A stretch of DNA of 64,000 nucleotides from Gracilimonas sp046602855 (GTDB taxonomy: Bacteria; Bacteroidota; Rhodothermia; Balneolales; Balneolaceae), in the NCBI RefSeq assembly GCF_046602855.1, contig NZ_JBKINJ010000002.1:558001-622000 (forward strand). The letters run 5' to 3'. Shown one piece after another: positions 53,257-62,589 of this stretch (positions are counted from its first letter, which is position 1; every line of letters begins with the position of its first letter). The notes beneath the pieces are model-generated. The model did not search any database, was not told the origin of the DNA, and was given only the letters and a program-made list of their open reading frames with translations. The translations under genes were made by a program, and so were the position numbers.

Positions 53257-55662
53257 ATGGAGCGGCGGGACACATATCGATTTCCATATAGCAGATATCC
53301 TGCAGTAAGAATAGCACTATTCTATATTGCAGGTATTCTGCTTTTTTATTTTTACGAACCGGCAAGTGGTGCTGTAATAGGCATTTTTGCCGGACTATTC
53401 CTGTTGTATGCATTATCAGAATGGATGAGTCAAAGATCCGTTCTGACGCGTTGGTCAAAATTTGCCTCCGTTCTGTTTTTAATTCTAATTGTGCTATATG
53501 GGCAGCTTAGGATGGCGGTAGAACAATACAGTGAACGGTCAGTGGCTGTGGAATTACTGGAAAAACTAGATTGGGAAAAGGTTGAAACTTCAGGGCAGCT
53601 CGTATCCATATCATACACGTCAACTGGAAAGATGAGATGGGATGTTGAGACAGATACCACTTATTATAATGGAGTTGTCATTCCTCACCCATATAAAGCG
53701 AGGATATTGGCAGACGAAGTGGAAGGCGATGTAACTTTGGGTGATAAAGTATTTATCAGTGCCATAGTTATCCCGATCTCAGAAAAACGGAATCCACTTG
53801 ATTTCAACTATAAAGCCTACCTTAGATCCCAGGATATATCGGTGCAGCTAAAAGCGGACAGCTTGTTTCATGTGACACCCAATAATAAGATCGGAGAGTG
53901 GATATGGTGGCGGGAAAAAGCGCTGGAGCTGGTCGATAAAAACTTTTCAGAACAAACGGCTCCCATAGCCAAAGCCCTTTTGATCGGATTCAAACAAGAT
54001 CTGGATACACATTCAAAATCTGCTTTTGCAAGGGCCGGTTTGTCTCATATCATGGCTGTGTCCGGTTTGCATGTCGGGTTCATCATTGCCCCTTTCTGGG
54101 TGATCATTCCGTACTTTTGGACCTGGAAGCACGGTAAGGTTATGGGACTTCTGCTATTGGTATTGATACTGATCAGTTATGCAGGTATAACGGGATTCTC
54201 TCCTTCAGTGAGCCGGGCTTCTGTCATGGCCTTTTTTCTGACCTATGGCAAACTGTATCATAAGATCAACGATTCTATAAACCTGACAGCGGCAGCGGCC
54301 ATCACGTTATTGATCTATGAGCCCACACAGTTGTTTGAGATCGGATTTCAGCTTTCATTTTCTGCCGTTTTGATAATCCTGCTTATACTGCCCGTCATAC
54401 AAAACCTGTTACCAAACTGGGTGCGTATTCACTGGTACGGCAAACCACTGATGGTTGTGATCGTTTCCCTGGTGGTTCAATTTGGGCTTTATCCTTTGCA
54501 GGTATATTATTTTGGTGAGATCTCATTGGTGAGTCCGCTGGCAAATGCACTCTTTGTTCCTTTATTGGGGATCGTGGTTCCATTGTCATTGTTAGCTTTG
54601 GGGATCACAGCTGTGATTCCGGCCCTGGGTTTTTGGATCAACATTCCATCCTTTTACTTTCTGGAAGGAATGAGGGAATTTGTGATGATGGCGGCATCAT
54701 GGAACTGGGCGTGGACCACAGCCTCACTCAATAACTCATTTTTCTTCATTTTCTGGCTCATCCTGATCTTTACGATCGCTGCATGGCATATTGCTTCCAT
54801 GCGATGGAAAATGCTGAATACTGTGTTGGCAGCTGCCTGTATTCTGGTGGCCTGGAACCTGAGTCAAGAATTCCGAACAGCTAAATTTACCGTCATCTAC
54901 TTCGATGTGGGTCAGGGTGATGCAGCGTTACTCCAAACGCCCACAGGTAAGAACATTTTGATCGATGCGGGGGTATGGTCGCCGGGTTATAATTCAGGAA
55001 AAGGGGTGATACTTCCACATTTACAGGCAAGTGGCATTAAAAAGCTGGATGCAATAGTACTGAGTCACCCACACTCTGATCACATTGGCGGTATTGTAGA
55101 TCTGATCAACGAAATTGAAATAGGTATGATATATAACTCAGGGTATCGGTATGATTCAGAGTTATATAAGACTTATCTGGAAACGGCTGCTCAAAAAGGT
55201 GTTCCTGTTGAGTCGATTCAAGAAGGAGATACTTTGAATATTGATCCCGCTATGCTATTCCTTGTTATGGGGCCGGATGGCCAAACCCATAACTCAGATC
55301 CCAATGAACACTCAGTGATAATGAATGTGATATACGGTGAATCGGAGTTTCTCTTTACGGGTGATGCAGGTATCCATCAGGAGCAGCGTGTTTTAAGCAG
55401 ATACGATAACCTATTGGATACAGATGTGCTCAAAGTGGGCCACCACGGAAGCCGTACCAGCTCCGGTTTGGCGTTCCTGAATAGAGTGACACCAGATTAT
55501 TCCATCATTTCTCTGTCTGAACCAAACAGATATCGTCATCCTCATAAAGAGGCTATTCAACGACTCTCGACCACAGGTTCTGAAATGTTATTTACCAGTT
55601 TGGAGAAGGCAGTTATTTTGGAGACTGATGGAAAAAGCATCGGGCGCGTACATTGGGATTAG
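53257..55662 (+). CDS. comEC: ComEC/Rec2-type DNA uptake channel
   Basis: The 801-aa protein has three parts. An N-terminal region has two helices and an OB-like exposed domain (about 90-220). A multi-helix competence channel core spans about 235-540 (KALLIGFKQDL, RAGLSHIMAVSGLHVGFIIA, GITGFSPSVSRASVMAFFLT). A C-terminal metallo-beta-lactamase-like domain spans about 550-790 (VIYFDVGQGDAALLQTPTGK, LSHPHSDHIGG, LKVGHHGSRTSSG). The metal motif is intact, so single-strand DNA nuclease activity during uptake is possible. Confidence 0.93.
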   Translation: MERRDTYRFPYSRYPAVRIALFYIAGILLFYFYEPASGAVIGIFAGLFLLYALSEWMSQRSVLTRWSKFASVLFLILIVLYGQLRMAVEQYSERSVAVELLEKLDWEKVETSGQLVSISYTSTGKMRWDVETDTTYYNGVVIPHPYKARILADEVEGDVTLGDKVFISAIVIPISEKRNPLDFNYKAYLRSQDISVQLKADSLFHVTPNNKIGEWIWWREKALELVDKNFSEQTAPIAKALLIGFKQDLDTHSKSAFARAGLSHIMAVSGLHVGFIIAPFWVIIPYFWTWKHGKVMGLLLLVLILISYAGITGFSPSVSRASVMAFFLTYGKLYHKINDSINLTAAAAITLLIYEPTQLFEIGFQLSFSAVLIILLILPVIQNLLPNWVRIHWYGKPLMVVIVSLVVQFGLYPLQVYYFGEISLVSPLANALFVPLLGIVVPLSLLALGITAVIPALGFWINIPSFYFLEGMREFVMMAASWNWAWTTASLNNSFFFIFWLILIFTIAAWHIASMRWKMLNTVLAAACILVAWNLSQEFRTAKFTVIYFDVGQGDAALLQTPTGKNILIDAGVWSPGYNSGKGVILPHLQASGIKKLDAIVLSHPHSDHIGGIVDLINEIEIGMIYNSGYRYDSELYKTYLETAAQKGVPVESIQEGDTLNIDPAMLFLVMGPDGQTHNSDPNEHSVIMNVIYGESEFLFTGDAGIHQEQRVLSRYDNLLDTDVLKVGHHGSRTSSGLAFLNRVTPDYSIISLSEPNRYRHPHKEAIQRLSTTGSEMLFTSLEKAVILETDGKSIGRVHWD

Positions 55663-55753
55663 TTGTTAAAGAAAGTTTCTGCGATCGGCTATAAATGGAA
55701 TCCTGTTTTTCTTTTACTATAATAAGCGAAATTCAAATTTAAACTTATTTGGT

Positions 55754-56995
55754 ATGATCAGGTTCACTCTTCTATTAACCGTGCTCACGCTTTTCTTTTC
55801 CGGTTTTATGCAGGCGCAATCAAAATTGACCCATAATTCCTATGCTTTGACCAATGGTCACATCATAGATCATGAGGCTGAGCAAATATTTGATAACTCT
55901 ACTATTCTGGTCTCGGATGGAAAGATCGAACGAATTTTACAGGGTGGAAGTACCATTCCATCTGGATATGAGGTTATAGATCTTGAAGGGAAGTATGTAA
56001 TGTCAGGCTACATTGATGCCCACACGCATTTGAATTCATTGTCATCGGCAGACAGGGCATTGAGATCCGGCGTGACAACGGTTCGAAGTTCAAGCGTTCC
56101 GTTCTTCCAGGATGTGGCCATCAAGAATTTAGTCGACCAAAATTATCTGCCCGGACCTGACATGATCCCGGCCGGAGTATTTGTAACACCTGATCTGGGT
56201 GAAAGTATTCTGGCTGATCCGGAACTTGCCGTGCTTTTTGAAGGAGTGACCACAGAAGAAGCTCTCAGAAAGCTGGTTCAGATCAATGTTGAAAGAGGAG
56301 CCGAATTCATTAAAACGCGAGGTACGGAAAGAGCCGGTGTACCTGATACTGACCCGCGTAAGCAAACCTATACCGAAGATCAGTTGCGAATAGTAGTAGA
56401 AGAGGCGGCCAAATATGATGTGCCTATTCAGATCCACGGTCACGGTGATGAAGGCTCCTATGCTGCTGTGAGTGCCGGGGCGAGAAGCATTGAACACGGA
56501 ACGTATCTCAGTGATAAAACCCTGGATCTCATGGTTCAAAAAGGAACCTATTTTGTGCCCACCTACAGCACCGTGTATGACCTAACCCAGCCCGGTGGTG
56601 ATTACGACAACCCGGTTCTCAGAAACAGAGGCCGCCATATGCTGCCGGAACTTGGTAATACCGTGCAGCGTGCTCACGAAATAGGCGTCAATATCGTGAC
56701 CGGAGCCGATACAGGATACGGACCTAACAGCTTGACCCGCATCAGTCATGAAATGACCTTTTTCGTGGAGCTGGGTTTCTCTCCATATGAGGCCATTCGA
56801 AGTGCAACGTCTGTTGCCGCTGAATTGCTTCGCATAGATGATAGAACCGGTCAGCTGGCACCCGGATATGAAGCAGATCTGGTAGTTCTGAACAGCAACC
56901 CCATCGAGGATATGAAAGCAACACAAGACGTGATCCTCGTTATGAGTAACGGGCACATGGTCTTCAATCGATTGCCTTTTCAGATAACTGACTAA
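55754..56995 (+). CDS. Exported amidohydrolase
   Basis: The 413-aa protein has a signal peptide ending near AQS (residue 23). The amidohydrolase barrel has SGYIDAHTHLNSL (H90, H92), SGVTTVRSSS, GAEFIKTRGTERAGVP (metal-bridging Lys region), IQIHGHGDEGS, ARSIEHGTYL, NIVTGADTGYGP (strand-8 Asp) and LAPGYEADLVVLNSNPIEDM. The motif set resembles Xaa-Pro dipeptidase-type periplasmic enzymes. The substrate is unknown. It stands alone on the plus strand before a terminator. Confidence 0.88.
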   Translation: MIRFTLLLTVLTLFFSGFMQAQSKLTHNSYALTNGHIIDHEAEQIFDNSTILVSDGKIERILQGGSTIPSGYEVIDLEGKYVMSGYIDAHTHLNSLSSADRALRSGVTTVRSSSVPFFQDVAIKNLVDQNYLPGPDMIPAGVFVTPDLGESILADPELAVLFEGVTTEEALRKLVQINVERGAEFIKTRGTERAGVPDTDPRKQTYTEDQLRIVVEEAAKYDVPIQIHGHGDEGSYAAVSAGARSIEHGTYLSDKTLDLMVQKGTYFVPTYSTVYDLTQPGGDYDNPVLRNRGRHMLPELGNTVQRAHEIGVNIVTGADTGYGPNSLTRISHEMTFFVELGFSPYEAIRSATSVAAELLRIDDRTGQLAPGYEADLVVLNSNPIEDMKATQDVILVMSNGHMVFNRLPFQITD

Positions 56996-57019
56996 TGAAC
57001 GGATAAAAAAAATTAACGT

Positions 57020-57063
57020 TAGTGCACTGAGCCCGACTTCGGGGTTTAGTGCATGTCTTTTTG
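57020..57063 (+). terminator. Terminator between amidohydrolase and xseB
   Basis: TGCACTGAGCCCGA and TTCGGGGTTTAGTGCA form a long imperfect stem with G-U pairs, followed by a T-rich stretch (TGTCTTTTT). Confidence 0.75.
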
Positions 57064-57124
57064 GGAAATAACCGGTATTATTGAGGGAGAAAATAAAATA
57101 CCCTAACGCATCTAAAAAATCTTA

Positions 57125-57328
57125 ATGCCCGATCAGGAACGACCGAGCTTTGAAGAAGCTTTAAAGAAACTGGAAACCATAGTAGAAGAACTTGAAAAAG
57201 AAGACATCACCCTTGAAGACTCAGTAAAGCTGTACGAAGAAGGAGTAAAGATGTCGCGATTCTGCACAGAAATACTTGAAAATGCAGAACTTCGAATAGA
57301 ACAAGTAAACGAGGCTGACACCCAATAA
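57125..57328 (+). CDS. xseB: Exodeoxyribonuclease VII small subunit
   Basis: The 67-aa protein has the whole XseB pattern: SFEEALKKLETIVEELEKED, ITLEDSVKLYEEGVKMSRFC and the coiled-coil C-terminus ILENAELRIEQV. It forms the stalk of ExoVII with XseA; the xseA gene is not in the window. It lies 16 bp before dxs, an arrangement common in bacteria. Confidence 0.95.
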   Translation: MPDQERPSFEEALKKLETIVEELEKEDITLEDSVKLYEEGVKMSRFCTEILENAELRIEQVNEADTQ

Positions 57329-57344
57329 GATCAGATGAGTAATT

Positions 57345-59273
57345 ATGGAGAGCATGAAGCCGAAGCCGGGAACACTGCTAGCGAGCATTGATTCTCCTTC
57401 CGATCTAAAAAAATTAAACCACGAGCAGTTACAGGATGTCTGCGACGAGCTTCGGCAATATATCATCGATCAGGTATCTGTGATCGGTGGCCACTTTGGT
57501 GCCAGTCTTGGCGTTGTGGAATTGACAACAGCTCTTCACTATGTTTACGATACTCCCAACGACCTGCTTGTTTGGGATGTGGGTCATCAGGCTTATGGTC
57601 ATAAAATTCTAACCGGGCGAAGAGATCAATTTCACACCAATCGTCAGTATGGTGGGTTATCAGGCTTTCCCAATCGGTCAGAAAGTAAATATGATACTTT
57701 TGGTGTTGGTCACTCAAGCACTTCTATTTCTGCCGCACTTGGAATGGCCGTGGCAAGAGACCTTAATAAGTCAGATAAAAAGGTGGTTGCGGTAATTGGC
57801 GATGGAGCCATGACGGCCGGACTAGCCTTTGAGGCCATGAACAATGCCGGCGCCATGAACAGCGATATTCTGGTGATCCTGAATGACAATAATATGTCTA
57901 TAGATCCCAATGTAGGAGCGTTGAAAGAATATCTTGCCGACATAACCACCAGTAAGACCTTCAATAAGATGAGGGATGAGATCTATGATATGCTCGGTCA
58001 TTTTAAATCGGCCGGTGAGAAAATGCGAAAAGTTGCCTCAAGGCTGGAGAATGCAGTAACCGCAGCACTGACCCCCGGTGCACTTTTCAGGGCACTTGGG
58101 TTTAAATATTACGGTCCCACGGATGGCCACGATGTGGAAGGATTAAGAAATATCCTGGAAGATCTGAAAGAAGTAAAAGGCCCAAAACTGTTGCATATAG
58201 TTACAGTGAAAGGGAAGGGATTTGCCCCGGCAGAACGGGAGCAAACGAAATGGCACGCTTCCAGCAGTCCTTTTGATAAGATCACCGGTAAATCTCTGGC
58301 TAAACCTGTAACTCAGAAAATAAAACCGGCTCCCAAGTACCAGGATGTATTTGGAGAGGCATTAGTGGAGCTGGCAGCTCAGGATGAACAGATCGTAAGT
58401 ATGACGCCTGCCATGCCCAGCGGTTCAAGTTTGCTGCCGATGATGAATACATTTCCCGACAGGGCTTTTGACGTGGGTATTGCAGAACAGCATGCAGTCA
58501 CATTTGCGGCAGGTTTGGCGGCAGAAGGTAAAAAGCCATTCTGTGCCATCTACTCCTCATTTCTGCAGCGGGGTTATGATCAGCTGGTGCACGATGTTGC
58601 TATCCAAAAACTGCCGGTCGTGTTTTGTATTGACAGGGCAGGATTAGTGGGGGCAGACGGGGCTACGCATCACGGATTATATGATGTGGCCTTTATGAGA
58701 ACTATCCCAAATATGGTGATATCATCGCCACTAAATGAGCAGGATCTCAGAGATATGATGTATACCGCCTCAAAATATGAGGTTGGATCCTGGGCCATTC
58801 GATATCCGAGAGGGCGTGCTACCGGAACGGCAATTGAAGGATTTAAAGACTTACAGATCGGTAAAGGCGCGGTACTGCAGGAAGGCGAAGATGTTGCTGT
58901 ACTCAGTTTTGGTCCCATTGGTAAATATGTGACCGAAGCCTCCGACAAACTTGAGAGTGACGGGATACATATTGGTCATTATGATATGCGATTTGCGAAA
59001 CCCCTGGATACAGACCTTATCGACAAGATCTGTAAATCCTATGACCATATCATAACGCTTGAGGATGGAGCGAAAATGGGGGGCTTTGGAAGTGCGGTGG
59101 CCGAATATATATCGGAGAAAGAAAACCGACCAACGCTCAAAATAATGGGCGTCCCTGATCGTATAGTAGAACACGGAACCCAGGAAGAACTACACGATGA
59201 GGTTGGTATCGGAGTAGCGGGTATCGTTGAAACAGTTTTAAACTACTTCGAAAAGAAAGAGATCAAGATTTGA
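57345..59273 (+). CDS. dxs: 1-Deoxy-D-xylulose-5-phosphate synthase
   Basis: The 642-aa thiamine-diphosphate enzyme makes DXP from pyruvate and glyceraldehyde-3-phosphate, the entry step of the MEP isoprenoid route. Motifs include GHFGASLGVVELTTALHYVY, DVGHQAYGHKILTGR, VAVIGDGAMTAGLAFEAMNN (ThDP GDG motif), LNDNNMSIDPNVGAL, VKGKGFAPAE, DVGIAEQHAVTFAAGLA (catalytic Glu) and FCIDRAGLVGADGATHHG. The length is normal. The next gene overlaps its stop. Confidence 0.97.
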   Translation: MESMKPKPGTLLASIDSPSDLKKLNHEQLQDVCDELRQYIIDQVSVIGGHFGASLGVVELTTALHYVYDTPNDLLVWDVGHQAYGHKILTGRRDQFHTNRQYGGLSGFPNRSESKYDTFGVGHSSTSISAALGMAVARDLNKSDKKVVAVIGDGAMTAGLAFEAMNNAGAMNSDILVILNDNNMSIDPNVGALKEYLADITTSKTFNKMRDEIYDMLGHFKSAGEKMRKVASRLENAVTAALTPGALFRALGFKYYGPTDGHDVEGLRNILEDLKEVKGPKLLHIVTVKGKGFAPAEREQTKWHASSSPFDKITGKSLAKPVTQKIKPAPKYQDVFGEALVELAAQDEQIVSMTPAMPSGSSLLPMMNTFPDRAFDVGIAEQHAVTFAAGLAAEGKKPFCAIYSSFLQRGYDQLVHDVAIQKLPVVFCIDRAGLVGADGATHHGLYDVAFMRTIPNMVISSPLNEQDLRDMMYTASKYEVGSWAIRYPRGRATGTAIEGFKDLQIGKGAVLQEGEDVAVLSFGPIGKYVTEASDKLESDGIHIGHYDMRFAKPLDTDLIDKICKSYDHIITLEDGAKMGGFGSAVAEYISEKENRPTLKIMGVPDRIVEHGTQEELHDEVGIGVAGIVETVLNYFEKKEIKI

Positions 59274-59929
59274 GTAACAAAACACTTCTTATATCGATAA
59301 TTGTGGCAGCTTTTATGATGACAAGCTGTCTGAATGACTCTCAACCACCTTTTTACAGTTTAGTTCAAGGCGTGGTGACAGTCGGAAACGGACCGGTTCA
59401 GGGGGCCGGGATCCATGTTGAAAATTTTTATACACCGGATGATGTCTTCTCCCCTCAAAACGTAGATGAGGGATTCGAGATCAGCTTCATTTCCAGTTCT
59501 TCCGGTGAATACAACGCAAACCTATACAGATTCCGGTCTGATTCCCTCCTGGCTAATTTTTATACGGCTGAACTCGATTCCGGTGAGCATGTGATCACAA
59601 TACCTGCAGAGCTGTTAAGTGACGGGATCTACGTATATGAGGTCGTAACTCCAAGCAATGACAGCTTCACAAGATTGTTATTTGCCGAAAAGTCGGATTC
59701 ACTTCTCTACCGGTCTGAGCCATTTACCACTACCAATGCAGACGGGGAGTTCTTGATCAACCCCAACATGCTAGCCTTTGGCGCTGACTTCCTTACGGCA
59801 GATAACAGTGAATTCGTTGTGATTGACAGCATTGAATTTAAAATTGTAGTAGACAGCGTACTTGTCGAAACAAGAAAAGTAGAAGTCAGGCCAAATCAGG
59901 ATAGTTTCTTTGAATTTGATCTCGACTAA
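59270..59929 (+). CDS. Lipoprotein of unknown function after dxs
   Basis: The 219-aa protein starts with TTG at 59270, overlapping the dxs TGA (TTGA). A lipoprotein signal follows (AFMMTSC). The body is all-beta: LVQGVVTVGNGPVQGAGIHV is typical of a carboxypeptidase-regulatory or FlgD/Ig-like domain, as are FEFDLD and the preceding repeated strands. It could be a surface or secretion-tail module. Nothing links it to isoprenoid synthesis besides co-transcription with dxs and queA. Confidence 0.7.
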   Translation: MSNKTLLISIIVAAFMMTSCLNDSQPPFYSLVQGVVTVGNGPVQGAGIHVENFYTPDDVFSPQNVDEGFEISFISSSSGEYNANLYRFRSDSLLANFYTAELDSGEHVITIPAELLSDGIYVYEVVTPSNDSFTRLLFAEKSDSLLYRSEPFTTTNADGEFLINPNMLAFGADFLTADNSEFVVIDSIEFKIVVDSVLVETRKVEVRPNQDSFFEFDLD

Positions 59930-59944
59930 ATTCTTCACGAGTTA

Positions 59945-60946
59945 ATGAAATACACCCTATCTGATTTTGATTACGATTTGCCGGAAAAACTGATCGCTCA
60001 ATCGCCCGCCAATCCCAGAGACCATGCCCGCTTGCTGGTTTACGACCGTAAAACCGGCAAGATCACAGATGATCATTTCTATAACATTGGGGATTATCTT
60101 CCGGATCACACCAGTTTGATAGTGAATAACAGTAAGGTTGAAAAATGCAGGTTGCTGTTTGATGAAGGGAAAAAAGAGATATTTGTAACCTCGGCCCGCA
60201 ATAACAGAACTGTGGAAGCAATGGTAAGACCGGGAAAGAAATTCAAGCTCGATAAAACGGTAAAACTTACAGATGCTGTTTCAGCAAAGGTAACGCACGT
60301 AGCTGATGATGGTCTTCGCACTCTTGAGTTTACCTGCGATCTCGATGACCCACAGATCGAGCCATATAGGCATACCCCATTTCCACCCTATATAGAGCAG
60401 GACGAGTCACTTTCGGATGAATATCAGACCGTGTATGCCAAGGATATGGGAAGCAAGGCTGCACCTACAGCCGGACTTCATTTTACCGAAAAGCTCCTCA
60501 ATAAGCTTGAACAGCAGGGAGTAAAGAAAACTGAAGTCACCCTCCATGTTGGGTTGGGGACCTTTGCACCGGTCAAAACGGAAGATATTTCCGACCATAA
60601 GATGCATAGCGAATGGTTCCAGCTTGAAGAACAGAGGTGCCGGGATTTAAACGAGGCAAAGCATATCACCGCGGTAGGGACCACCAGTGTTCGGGTACTT
60701 GAAACGGCTGCCGGCGAAAACCGAACGTTTGAACCGCGCTCTATGGATACGGATATCTTTATCACACCGGGTTATAAATTCAAGGCAGTAGATGCACTAA
60801 TTACCAATTTTCACCTTCCCAAAAGCACGTTGCTTATGTTGGTAGCCGCGTTTATGGGCTTTGATGAGATGAAGAAAGTATATGATCATGCCATCGAAAA
60901 TGAGTACAGATTTTATTCATTTGGTGATGCTATGCTCATTTTATAG
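59945..60946 (+). CDS. queA: tRNA preQ1(34) S-adenosylmethionine ribosyltransferase-isomerase
   Basis: The 333-aa enzyme transfers and isomerises the ribosyl group of SAM onto preQ1 in tRNA, giving epoxyqueuosine. Signature stretches are YDLPEKLIAQSPANPRDHAR then LLVYDR, TSLIVNNSKV, KDMGSKAAPTAGLHFTEKLL, VTLHVGLGTFAPVKTEDI then SDHKMHSEWF, and ALITNFHLPKSTLLMLVAAF. All typical regions are present. It follows the lipoprotein gene after 15 bp. Other queuosine genes are not in the window. Confidence 0.97.
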   Translation: MKYTLSDFDYDLPEKLIAQSPANPRDHARLLVYDRKTGKITDDHFYNIGDYLPDHTSLIVNNSKVEKCRLLFDEGKKEIFVTSARNNRTVEAMVRPGKKFKLDKTVKLTDAVSAKVTHVADDGLRTLEFTCDLDDPQIEPYRHTPFPPYIEQDESLSDEYQTVYAKDMGSKAAPTAGLHFTEKLLNKLEQQGVKKTEVTLHVGLGTFAPVKTEDISDHKMHSEWFQLEEQRCRDLNEAKHITAVGTTSVRVLETAAGENRTFEPRSMDTDIFITPGYKFKAVDALITNFHLPKSTLLMLVAAFMGFDEMKKVYDHAIENEYRFYSFGDAMLIL

Positions 60947-61192
60947 TCTTAACTTTTTCTTCATTTAAAGCGTGTAGATTGGGGCGTTTGTTTAGAATGA
61001 GTGCCCGCAATAAGTTAGACGCCCAAAATATCTGCAAAGTTCTTCTTTTTTTTACTCGAAATGAGTCGAAAAATTAAGTACCTTTCTGCCCTTGTTTCAT
61101 TAAGCAAGTAATGTTTGTTAGAGACTAATTCATGAAGGGAGATAGAACATATCTCAATCCCATTTTCAATTAATCGATTATTTGAATCATAA

Positions 61193-62554
61193 ATGTCTGA
61201 TGTAAAGAAGATTAAGCGAGGAGTTGATATCAAGCTTGTTGGTGAAGCTGATAAAGAATTTGCTCCTGATAAGACTGTAAAAACGATCGCTGTTAAACCT
61301 GTAGATTTCCATGGAGTAAGGTTAAAGCCCACCGTTAAAGAAGGTGATGAAGTTAAAGCCGGAACACCATTATTCTACAATAAAGATAATGAAGCTGTTA
61401 AGTTTTGCTCAACGGTAAGCGGTGAAGTTGCACAGGTTGTAAGAGGAGCAAAGCGCCGACTGCTGGAAATTCGTGTGCTGGCCGATAAGGAAGCTGAATA
61501 TGTAGATTTTGGCGCAGCAGACCCCAATACACTTGAAAGAGAGGTGATCATTGAAAAGATGGCTGCATCAGGTTGCTGGCCATTTCTTAAGCAGCGCCCG
61601 TATAATGTGGTAGCTGATACTGAAAAAACTCCGAAAGCTATTTTTATTTCAGGCTTTGATTCTGCTCCTCTTGCTCCGGATATGTCACTGTTGCTGGAAG
61701 GGCAGGAAAAAGAATTTCAGGCCGGTATCAATGCACTTAAAAAGCTCACTGACGGAAAGATCCATGTGGGCCTGAATGCAAAAGAAAAATCAAGCCCGGT
61801 ATTGACCAACGCTGAAGGTGTGACCATTACTAAATATGAAGGTCCGCATCCTGCAGGCGCCGTTGGAGTTCAGATCGCACGGGTCGATCCGATCTATCGT
61901 GGTGATATCGTTTGGACCATCAACCCAGAGCACGTAGTTATCATTGGTCGTTTGTTCCTGGAAGGTAAATTCGATGCACGGATCAGGATCGCGGTAACAG
62001 GGTCAGAGGTCAAGGATAGAAAATATCATAACACTATTATTGGTGCGCCGGTCCGTAATTTCACTGAAGGAAATACCACTGAAGGTAACAACCGTATCAT
62101 CACCGGGAATGTATTGACAGGTACCAAGATAGACGATGAAGGATATCTGAGTATATACGAGCGACAGGTAACGGTAATTCCTGAAGGTGATGAGCCTGAG
62201 TTTTTTGGCTGGCTGTTACCAAAAACGGATAAATTCAGTATCTCAAGAACCCTGCCTTCATGGATACAGAGAAAATTTGGCGATAAGAAATATGAATTAG
62301 ATACCAATACTCACGGTGAGCGCAGAGCATTTGTGGTTTCCGGCGAGTACGAACAGGTATTTCCATTTGATATTTATCCGGTTCAGCTGTTAAAAGCTGT
62401 TATTGTACAGGATATTGAACGAATGGAAAATCTTGGGATCTATGAAGTTGTAGAAGAAGATATGGCTCTTTGTGAAGTTGTTTGTACTTCCAAGATGCCG
62501 GTTCAAAGCATACTTCGGGATGGTCTCGAGTTGATGCGTGAAGAATTAGGTTAG
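61193..62554 (+). CDS. nqrA: Na+-translocating NADH:quinone reductase subunit A
   Basis: The 453-aa peripheral subunit of Na+-NQR begins MSDVKKIKRGVDIKLVGEAD. It includes DFHGVRLKPTVKEGDEVKAG, RPYNVVADTEKTPKAIFISG, GLNAKEKSSPVLTNAEGVTI, GPHPAGAVGVQI and CEVVCTSKMPVQSILRDGL then ELMREELG at the C-terminus. It participates in quinone binding. nqrB and nqrC follow in the standard order, and nqrDEF are expected beyond the window. Confidence 0.97.
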   Translation: MSDVKKIKRGVDIKLVGEADKEFAPDKTVKTIAVKPVDFHGVRLKPTVKEGDEVKAGTPLFYNKDNEAVKFCSTVSGEVAQVVRGAKRRLLEIRVLADKEAEYVDFGAADPNTLEREVIIEKMAASGCWPFLKQRPYNVVADTEKTPKAIFISGFDSAPLAPDMSLLLEGQEKEFQAGINALKKLTDGKIHVGLNAKEKSSPVLTNAEGVTITKYEGPHPAGAVGVQIARVDPIYRGDIVWTINPEHVVIIGRLFLEGKFDARIRIAVTGSEVKDRKYHNTIIGAPVRNFTEGNTTEGNNRIITGNVLTGTKIDDEGYLSIYERQVTVIPEGDEPEFFGWLLPKTDKFSISRTLPSWIQRKFGDKKYELDTNTHGERRAFVVSGEYEQVFPFDIYPVQLLKAVIVQDIERMENLGIYEVVEEDMALCEVVCTSKMPVQSILRDGLELMREELG

Positions 62555-62589
62555 TGATTTTAAAAAGTGAAGTCATACAGAAGTAACGG

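Noticed and set aside
60979..61050. Possible terminator between queA and nqrA
   Set aside because: The stem is bulged and about 20 bp separates it from the T-rich stretch, so support is weak.
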